From a virus, in the IMG/VR virus record IMGVR_UViG_3300021963_000602, positions 1 to 25,276 of that record: a stretch of 25,276 bases of DNA; one strand, written 5' to 3'. Position numbers and translations under genes: made by a program. Numbering within the stretch: the stretch's first letter is position 1; each line of letters starts with the position of its first letter. This document shows, in pieces, positions 20,365 through 25,276 of the stretch. Under the pieces are notes generated by a model, which searched no databases, was not told the origin of the DNA, and saw only the letters and a list, made by a program, of their open reading frames with translations.

Positions 20365-20388
20365 TCGCTTCATTTTACAATACCTGTG

Positions 20389-21306
20389 TCAAATCCCAGG
20401 CGTGCCGTACATCGCCCTTGGATCTGTAAATCCAACGTCATAACGCTCAGTTGCTTTGTACCGCATGGTGTCGGTCTCAAAGTCACCTTCCATCGTCTTT
20501 TCGAGACGGCGGCGCATCAGAAGCTTCATGCCTTCAGGCGCGTCGGTCTGCACCCACCATGCCGTTGCCGAGGTCAAACGCGACAAAACTGCAGCACCTT
20601 CGTCAAGAAGACCGATGGACTTAACAGGGTTGATGTCGTTGTTTGCCTGACCTGCACGGAGCACTGACTTCAGCAGAACCTCAGCCTGGAAGATGTTGCC
20701 AGGAGCCACAACCAACTGACGTGGAACCAAGCGAATCTTCTTACCGTTGTTGTCCACGGCCTGACGGATCTGGATGAGCATTTGCTCAAGCGATGTCTGA
20801 CTGAGAACAGCAGCATTGGTCAACAGGTTGCTGAACGTACCGTTAACGATGGGGTGCGAAGCACTGTTAAGCGCTACACCGTCGCCACCAGCATACTGAC
20901 CACCCGTAAAGGCGTTGTTCAGTACGTTGGCGCACAGCGTTTCTTTGGTTTCTACCAAGGACTGTGCCAGGTGACGGGCATAAACCGAGCCGATGCGGAT
21001 GTGGTCGCCATCCTCAACAAGCACCTTGGTCAGTGCAAAGGCCAGGCCATACACTGCGTATACATAGCGCTTGAGGAAGAGTACACCACCTTGCTGATAC
21101 GTTACGGGGCTACCGTCCGGAAGGAGCGGAGCCAAACCGAAACCGTACAGAACCGGCTCTTCGTGGTAGTTACGGGGAATGCCGTCTTGCTCGCGGAACA
21201 CGCGGCTCCACTCGTCGGCACGTTGATCATAGACACCATCGAAGCACTCGTTGAGGATAGGCTCAACAATGCTCCGAAAGTCCGTACTGCGCATTGGGGC
21301 TGCCAT
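20389..21306 (-). CDS. Major capsid protein, HK97-fold
   Basis: The 305-residue product forms the icosahedral head shell. The N-terminal arm reads MRSTDFRSIVEPILNECFDG. A P-domain-like region includes LFLKRYVYAVYGLAFALTKV and the long helix HIRIGSVYARHLAQSLVETK. FTGGQYAGGDGVALNSASHP is a surface segment typical of coat proteins of this lineage. LEQMLIQIRQAVDNNGKKIR and LVPRQLVVAPGNIFQAEVLL make up the A-domain. Near the end, WWVQTDAPEGMKLLMRRRLE and DTMRYKATERYDVGFTDPRA resemble Mu gpT and related HK97-fold coats. A perfect AAGGAGG site precedes the ATG, as expected for the most abundant product. The scaffold-like and co-chaperonin genes lie upstream. Confidence 0.9.
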   Translation of the reverse strand: MAAPMRSTDFRSIVEPILNECFDGVYDQRADEWSRVFREQDGIPRNYHEEPVLYGFGLAPLLPDGSPVTYQQGGVLFLKRYVYAVYGLAFALTKVLVEDGDHIRIGSVYARHLAQSLVETKETLCANVLNNAFTGGQYAGGDGVALNSASHPIVNGTFSNLLTNAAVLSQTSLEQMLIQIRQAVDNNGKKIRLVPRQLVVAPGNIFQAEVLLKSVLRAGQANNDINPVKSIGLLDEGAAVLSRLTSATAWWVQTDAPEGMKLLMRRRLEKTMEGDFETDTMRYKATERYDVGFTDPRAMYGTPGI

Positions 21307-21314
21307 GATTTACC

Positions 21315-21321
21315 CCTCCTT
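21315..21321 (-). promoter_or_regulatory. Strong Shine-Dalgarno of the major capsid gene
   Basis: AAGGAGG stands eight bases before the capsid ATG. Its AA is the end of the TAA stop codon of the preceding gene, so ribosomes that finish that gene can restart here. This full-length site fits the need for very high capsid output. Confidence 0.8.
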
Positions 21322-21925
21322 ATACGATAGTGGCTGGGTAAATGGTAGCTGCACCAGTACCAATACCAAGGAATTGCGACTCAGAGATCTGTACACGCAC
21401 GATGGTGTAAGTATCTCCCCATGCGTTGCCTGGATAAGGGGCAACTTCAAGAACACGCAACTGCTTTGTACTGTTTGCGCCTGCAGCCGTTGTTCCCATC
21501 GTGCATTGCGACAATCCAGTTGTGGTCGAGCCGTTATCATTGTTGCTGATATCGTACTGCTGACCTACTGCTGTATAAGGAATTGAACCTTCCGATTGAA
21601 TTTCATAAACAATCAGCGGATCAACCCAAATGTAAGCAATTGCACTGCCCTGTTGAAAAGCTGTGTTTGCAGGGTAATAGTTGGAAACGCGACGACGACC
21701 CGTGGTATCAGTCCACTCAAAACCATCGAAGACGCCGTAAATAGCGGCTCCTGCAGCTTTGATGATGTATCCCGTACCAGGATCAAGAGTGACGGCTTGG
21801 CCTTTGAAAATGTTTGAGGCGTAGCCAGTCGCATAAGCAAATGGGTTTGGGAATGCAATCGCACGATCCAGCCCTGAGGGATGGAATACAGGTCGCAAGC
21901 CAAACGGAGCACTTGTAGCTGACAT
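21320..21925 (-). CDS. Probable head decoration protein
   Basis: This 201-residue protein begins MSATSAPFGLRPVFHPSGLD, an opening I know from a widespread head-region protein of aquatic phages. It has PFAYATGYASNIFKGQAVTL, GTGYIIKAAGAAIYGVFDGF and AIAYIWVDPLIVYEIQSEGS. These are beta-rich segments with a D-P-x-x-x-Y-E-I-Q core, as in barrel-shaped capsid cement proteins. GGAG lies six bases before the ATG. It directly precedes the major capsid gene, which supports a decoration or capsid-stabilising role; no experimental family is claimed. Confidence 0.75.
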   Translation of the reverse strand: MSATSAPFGLRPVFHPSGLDRAIAFPNPFAYATGYASNIFKGQAVTLDPGTGYIIKAAGAAIYGVFDGFEWTDTTGRRRVSNYYPANTAFQQGSAIAYIWVDPLIVYEIQSEGSIPYTAVGQQYDISNNDNGSTTTGLSQCTMGTTAAGANSTKQLRVLEVAPYPGNAWGDTYTIVRVQISESQFLGIGTGAATIYPATIV

Positions 21926-21937
21926 AACTTTCTCCGA

Positions 21938-22480
21938 TTAACCCTCAAATATGGGGGCTTGATTGATGGATTTGTTTGCTCGATCAAAGCCCTCGCCTTC
22001 CGTCTTCAGGAGCCTATGCCCTGAACTGTCCGCTCCCTGTAGCTCTTCCATACGCTCCATAATCGCTTGGGTTGCTTCCATCGGTTTTTGATAATGGAAA
22101 TGCGTCATGACTCGTTGGTAAAGATCCATAGGTAACTTAAACAGCAGCATCTCGTTACACGAAATGTGGCCCACATGCTCGCCAGCTTTTACGCGGTAAT
22201 TGTCAAACCCAGGCAACTCATCTGCAAGCACAGGCGTATACCCAAGTCGAATCCGCTTATCAATGGTGTCGTAGCTATTGGTGGTGGAAAGCCAGCACAA
22301 ATGGTATCCCGGAATATCCGGCACCTTTGGCAGGGCGCTTTGCGTCCACTCGTCACTCCACATTTTGTCAATGTCCTGTGTACTAGCGAACATTTCTTCA
22401 GCAGGAAGGCGCGATTGATCTTCGCTTGCGCGAGTATGACGGCCACCCACTGACAATGATTTTTTAAGGCGTGATTCCAT
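21938..22480 (-). CDS. Conserved head-region protein of unknown function (180 aa)
   Basis: The product contains PDIPGYHLCWLSTTNSYDTI, DKRIRLGYTPVLADELPGFD, VGHISCNEMLLFKLPMDLYQ and a helical C-terminus (QAIMERMEELQGADSSGHRL). The HLCWLST-N--DTI-KR--LGY-PV block is a pattern I associate with phage genomes having this head-gene order, where it is unannotated. It sits between the scaffold-like and decoration-like genes with AGAGGG upstream of its ATG, so a role in head assembly is likely but not shown. Confidence 0.72.
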   Translation of the reverse strand: MESRLKKSLSVGGRHTRASEDQSRLPAEEMFASTQDIDKMWSDEWTQSALPKVPDIPGYHLCWLSTTNSYDTIDKRIRLGYTPVLADELPGFDNYRVKAGEHVGHISCNEMLLFKLPMDLYQRVMTHFHYQKPMEATQAIMERMEELQGADSSGHRLLKTEGEGFDRANKSINQAPIFEG

Positions 22481-22483
22481 GAC

Positions 22484-23422
22484 TTACCCTCTTCTCTGTG
22501 ATTTCTGCTGCAGTGCATAACGCATAATCATGCTGGCTCGTTTTTTGGGGTCATCCCAAAATCCGGCTTCCTTCATCGCTTTTACCTGTTCGGCACTTAG
22601 CAAAAAGTCTTTATGCCCACCAGCGGACGATGCATTTTCACGGCCTGAGCTAGTCACAGCACTCCTGGGTCTACGTCGAGGAGAATCATCCTCATAACCG
22701 GCATTATACTTATGCGGAATGTATTCTTGCAAGCGTCTGTCCATTTCCTGCCAATAATCCTTGCTGGCAGGATTCCAGCCCTCAGAATGTAATTGCTCGT
22801 CAATCTGCTTTGCAATCTTGCTATCCATGTCTTTACGCTCTGGATCAAACCAAGGATTACGTCGCATCCAATCCGCTAAATTACGTTGAACGGCTGCATC
22901 AGGAACATTTTTCTGTTGCGGTGCGCTGACACGTTGTCTAAAGTTTTTGAGTTGTTCAAGCTTTTCCCGCTCATCCAACATCATTTCATTGGCTTGCGCT
23001 AGGGCATCACCATCTTGCGCCTGCGTTGCTTCTGCCATTTTCATCTTGGCATATTTCAAACGCAACTCTGCATCCTGCACGGCCTTATCAACCTGCGCTA
23101 AATCATTAGCATGGGTGCGCTGCTCAACAACCGCTAAACGCTCCATTAACTCCTGATTTTGTCTCTGCAATAATTGCAGGCGCTCATCTTTTTCCGCTTG
23201 GGTTTTGCGGATTAAATCTTTCTTCGCACGCCGACGCTCGCGCCGGGCAACCCGTAAGGAATCAAGTTCATCAGCGCTAGGGGGGTCATCATCACCAGGA
23301 ACGTCGCCGCCTTCAGCCTTGCCATCTTCGTCATCTTCAATTTGAATCGAATCAGGTAAAAAGGCAGTGACCGTGCCATCCGGCTCTTCCTTGATGGGAA
23401 TGTCTTCATTTTCGTTACTCAT
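22484..23422 (-). CDS. Scaffolding-like protein
   Basis: The 312-residue product has an acidic N-terminus (residues 1-55, e.g. IQIEDDEDGKAEGGDVPGDD), a long charged coiled-coil from about 56 to 165 (DLIRKTQAEKDERLQLLQRQ, then AELRLKYAKMKMAEATQAQD) and a basic C-terminus (DDPKKRASMIMRYALQQKSQ). This layout, acidic-helical-basic, is typical of capsid scaffolds, which guide coat assembly and then leave the head. A second folded part near 185-235 (LADWMRRNPWFDPERKDMDS) is conserved in related phage proteins. Position two genes before the capsid gene agrees. No protease domain is visible, so exit without cleavage is likely. Confidence 0.8.
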   Translation of the reverse strand: MSNENEDIPIKEEPDGTVTAFLPDSIQIEDDEDGKAEGGDVPGDDDPPSADELDSLRVARRERRRAKKDLIRKTQAEKDERLQLLQRQNQELMERLAVVEQRTHANDLAQVDKAVQDAELRLKYAKMKMAEATQAQDGDALAQANEMMLDEREKLEQLKNFRQRVSAPQQKNVPDAAVQRNLADWMRRNPWFDPERKDMDSKIAKQIDEQLHSEGWNPASKDYWQEMDRRLQEYIPHKYNAGYEDDSPRRRPRSAVTSSGRENASSAGGHKDFLLSAEQVKAMKEAGFWDDPKKRASMIMRYALQQKSQRRG

Positions 23423-23862
23423 AGAAATGCCCTCGTTTCTAATGGGTTAGTCGTAATCCGCGCAATAACCTCATGATCATTGCAAATCATAAATAACGCT
23501 GGATCTTCACTGGCATCCTCGCCGGGAACTTTAACTTCCCAACGATCACCACCCCACTTGGGCACGCGGATAAAGTCACCCACCTTGCACCATGAGCCTT
23601 CAGGCCATGATTTCATCGAGTCACGGTGACGAAACGCAAGACTGCCAATCTCAATAACTTTGGCTACCTGCGTATTCCACTTTTCCGTTTCCTTCGTTTC
23701 CTCAATCAACATAATTCCGCCCTTGGTGGTTTTCTTCTTGGACCGACGGATCTGCACTAAAATGCGGCCACCAAGAGGACTTGCACCAGGATCTACGCTC
23801 GGAAACGCCCAAGCCATCTCAGCGTCGTTAAACGCTTCTGGTTCATTCACTTTCATCTTCAT
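23419..23862 (-). CDS. GroES-like co-chaperonin (viral Cpn10)
   Basis: The product of up to 147 residues has a GroES fold pattern: GGRILVQIRRSKKKTTKGGI (residues 31-50), MLIEETKETEKWNTQVAKVI, EIG, then CKVGDFIRVPKWGGDRWEVK and ALFMICNDHEVIARI. The mobile loop keeps GGIML, the motif that binds the GroEL rim. So it could replace host GroES, as gp31 of T4 does, to fold the capsid protein. It is longer than bacterial GroES (about 97 residues), with an extra N-terminal segment and a loop at 78-95. ATG 23862 overlaps the upstream gene; ATG 23856 has better spacing to AAGGG. The gene lies just before the scaffold and capsid genes. Confidence 0.85.
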   Translation of the reverse strand: MKMKVNEPEAFNDAEMAWAFPSVDPGASPLGGRILVQIRRSKKKTTKGGIMLIEETKETEKWNTQVAKVIEIGSLAFRHRDSMKSWPEGSWCKVGDFIRVPKWGGDRWEVKVPGEDASEDPALFMICNDHEVIARITTNPLETRAFL

Positions 23863-24028
23863 CCCTTAAAATTGAATCAATCATCTGCAGCGTTTGTTCA
23901 AACGCCAGATACATCCCAACCGTGCGTTGATACGCTTCCCATGTCGCAGCATTACCTGCTGCCAAGGACTGGCTTATTTCAGCCTGGCGTATCTTGATGT
24001 CACGAATCAGGTCGGCTATTGGGTTCAT
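23843..24028 (-). CDS. Small helical phage protein, unknown (61 aa)
   Basis: The product starts MNPIADLIRDIKIRQAEISQ and continues SLAAGNAATWEAYQRTVGMY, with a strongly acidic end (SILRDEDESE). It is predicted to be all-helical. The pattern LAAG-A-TWEAYQR--G is familiar from small genes after phage portal genes, but no function is known to me. The ATG forms an ATGA junction with the upstream 52-residue gene and its end overlaps the co-chaperonin gene by about 20 bases. Confidence 0.72.
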   Translation of the reverse strand: MNPIADLIRDIKIRQAEISQSLAAGNAATWEAYQRTVGMYLAFEQTLQMIDSILRDEDESE

Positions 24029-24183
24029 TTTTTCTTTGCCGGCAATGCGCCTCCCTTGGTTGGTTGCTTGGGTTGCGTTCCCTTGGACTGCAGGCTTGTG
24101 CCGTCAAGGTTGGCTCCCATAGCGATACGCTTGTGATACGGAACCGTTTCAAGGTCTTTGATGTCTTTAGATTGCTGGGCCAC
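24025..24183 (-). CDS. Small basic protein after the portal gene (52 aa)
   Basis: A GTG start at 24183 gives MAQQSKDIKDLETVPYHKRI, then AMGANLDGTSLQSKGTQPKQ and a Pro/Lys-rich end (GGALPAKKK). AGGAG sits six bases before the GTG, and the gene overlaps the portal stop by 17 bases and the next gene by an ATGA junction, so it fills the gap exactly. I do not recognise a family. Its basic, flexible tail suggests binding to DNA or to an acidic partner such as the scaffold, which is only a guess. Confidence 0.65.
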   Translation of the reverse strand: MAQQSKDIKDLETVPYHKRIAMGANLDGTSLQSKGTQPKQPTKGGALPAKKK

Positions 24184-25276
24184 GATTAACTCCTAAGTTG
24201 CGTTGTGCTTCGTTCTGAAGCTTGATTGCAGTTTCAAACTGCTCGGCCTGCAAGCGCTCATCTTGATGCGTGAGACGCGCAGTTTCTATCCGCTCCTTAG
24301 TGAGGTTGTTTGTAGCGTTAAGCGCCACATCCAACTGGTCACGCTCAGAAGCGCGTTGCTGGTCTGCTTGCATGCGAGCCATATCAATTTGGCCGCTTTG
24401 TTGCAACTCAGCACCCTTAAGTTGTAGTTCAGCCTGATCCCGCTGGGCACGACGTTGAGTCTCAGCCAAGCTGGTTTCACGAAGTACCTGTGCCTCAGGC
24501 GGCAGTTGCGGTTGCGGCGTAAGCTTTTGCATAGCTTGCAAGAGTTCCTGCAGCCGCGGTACAACCTGCTTAAACGCTGCTTCCGTGTCTTTCATGACGT
24601 GCTGCGAGGCAAGCGCAAAGGTTTTGTCAATCTCTGCAGTCAACATCTTGTTCTCGTAGTCGCTTTCAGCCATTGGCTCACCGCGAGCCTTGTTGATATA
24701 GCCATTCATGCGACCTAAGTACCATAAGACCATGTGTTGCTTGAGGTGCTCTAACACCCTTGGCAGATAAAACGATGCCATGATCGGGTTTTGGCCAAAC
24801 GCAGGGTTTAAAGCAAAGTCTAAATGCGCCTGTACATGCGCTAGCTGGTCTTGGTGCGGATAAGCATAAGCATTCTGACCCAAAGCCATGGCTACGTTCT
24901 CATCCGAGGCTGGCCGCTCCTCTGGCGCAGGCGTACCCTTGAGCAATTCATTGATGCCAGGGATTTTTAGCTGCTTTAAGAGGCGCTCTTCCACTGCGCG
25001 GCGGTCATAAAGGTCAGGCGACTTATCAGAACGCGCCATAACCGCTTGAATCTGCGCCATGCGCTGCGTTTCAGAGAAGATATTGGGGTCTGACACGGGT
25101 ACAACGTCGCCCATGCGCTCAAAATCACCCGGCTTGACCTCCAAATCAAGCGTTTCCTCACCGCGGCGCATATCTTCGATGTACCAACGGTTCAAACGCT
25201 GCAAAATCCGCAATACACGACCTTGTGATTTGTGTAATCGGGCATGAATGGCCGAAAAAACGGCTGCACCCTGCTC
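24167..25276 (-). CDS. Portal protein, C-terminal part
   Basis: The frame is open to the right window edge (about 369 codons visible); an apparent TTG start at 25213 is not real because the coding continues upstream. The visible part begins EQGAAVFSAIHARLHKSQGR. It contains RILQRLNRWYIEDM and the GDVVPVSDPNIFSETQRMAQ helix region, then PHQDQLAHVQAHLDFALNPA and SFYLPRVLEHLKQHMVLWYL. A long Gln/Arg/Glu-rich coiled-coil tail follows (AETQRRAQRDQAELQLKGAE to the end). This matches the C-terminal half of podovirus-type portals, in which the terminal helices form a barrel in the head. The portal ring is the packaging channel and connects head and tail. Confidence 0.85.
   Translation of the reverse strand, partial: EQGAAVFSAIHARLHKSQGRVLRILQRLNRWYIEDMRRGEETLDLEVKPGDFERMGDVVPVSDPNIFSETQRMAQIQAVMARSDKSPDLYDRRAVEERLLKQLKIPGINELLKGTPAPEERPASDENVAMALGQNAYAYPHQDQLAHVQAHLDFALNPAFGQNPIMASFYLPRVLEHLKQHMVLWYLGRMNGYINKARGEPMAESDYENKMLTAEIDKTFALASQHVMKDTEAAFKQVVPRLQELLQAMQKLTPQPQLPPEAQVLRETSLAETQRRAQRDQAELQLKGAELQQSGQIDMARMQADQQRASERDQLDVALNATNNLTKERIETARLTHQDERLQAEQFETAIKLQNEAQRNLGVNRGPAI
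24190..24194 (-). promoter_or_regulatory. Shine-Dalgarno AGGAG that fixes a GTG start
   Basis: AGGAG stands six bases before GTG 24183 and lies inside the portal gene's last codons. It supports translation of the 52-residue frame from GTG and no other start. Confidence 0.65.

Noticed and set aside
20308-20369. Small upstream frame beginning ATG at the end of the capsid-endonuclease gap (MKRASVKSKMEIKEI)
   Set aside because: It runs into the endonuclease gene in another frame, has no good ribosome site and no known pattern; the perfect inverted repeat explains the sequence better.
20376-20400. TTGACA followed by a TATTGTAAAAT stretch just after the capsid stop, as a promoter for the homing endonuclease
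   Set aside because: The spacing between the -35-like and any -10-like box is far from 17 bases, and TTGACA falls across the capsid stop codon, so a chance match is likely.

Overview
The window is a late structural and lysis module of a tailed double-stranded DNA phage (Caudoviricetes). Every supported gene lies on the minus strand, so transcription and gene order run from right to left. Genes are packed with almost no gaps: most neighbours share ATGA, GTGA or TAATG stop/start junctions, which suggests long translationally coupled messages. No stretch over 300 bases lacks a gene, and I saw no tRNA, integrase, insertion sequence or CRISPR array. The portal with a long coiled-coil tail, the two adaptor-like proteins and the absence of a tape measure or tail tube gene suggest a podovirus-like virion. 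Several small proteins resemble families I associate with uncultured freshwater and marine phages. The host cannot be read from the sequence; an aquatic Gram-negative bacterium is a guess.

Head region (25276 to 16551): portal C-terminus (cut by the window edge), a 52-residue and a 61-residue protein, a GroES-like co-chaperonin, a scaffold-like protein, a conserved unknown, a probable head decoration protein, the major capsid protein, a free-standing endonuclease VII-type homing endonuclease, a probable beta-helix virion protein, a strongly basic Met/Lys/Gly-rich protein bracketed by two UUCG hairpins, and two small conserved proteins.

Connector, fibre and modification region (16550 to 5305): an adaptor-like protein with an inserted beta-sandwich domain, a zinc-binding small protein, a 668-residue collagen-like fibre made of Gly-X-Ser triplets, a glycosyltransferase/methyltransferase fusion, a second glycosyltransferase with a half heptosyltransferase-like domain, the other half as a separate gene, a short fibre, a coiled-coil protein, four consecutive and different 2-oxoglutarate/Fe(II) oxygenase-like genes, a glycine- and cysteine-rich adhesin-like protein, a conserved unknown and a tail assembly chaperone-like protein.

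Lysis and tail-completion region (5308 to 1): two small conserved proteins, two holin candidates, a GH24 endolysin, three small conserved proteins, a second adaptor-like protein, a 493-residue fibre-like protein and a large virion protein that runs off the left edge from a TTG start.

The most interesting unit is the block from 15139 to 6121. A serine-rich collagen-like fibre and a glycine-rich adhesin enclose three sugar-transfer genes, one of them carrying a methyltransferase domain, and four oxygenases. Its layout suggests a phage-encoded system that modifies its own fibres (or host surface glycans); this is inference from gene order and families.
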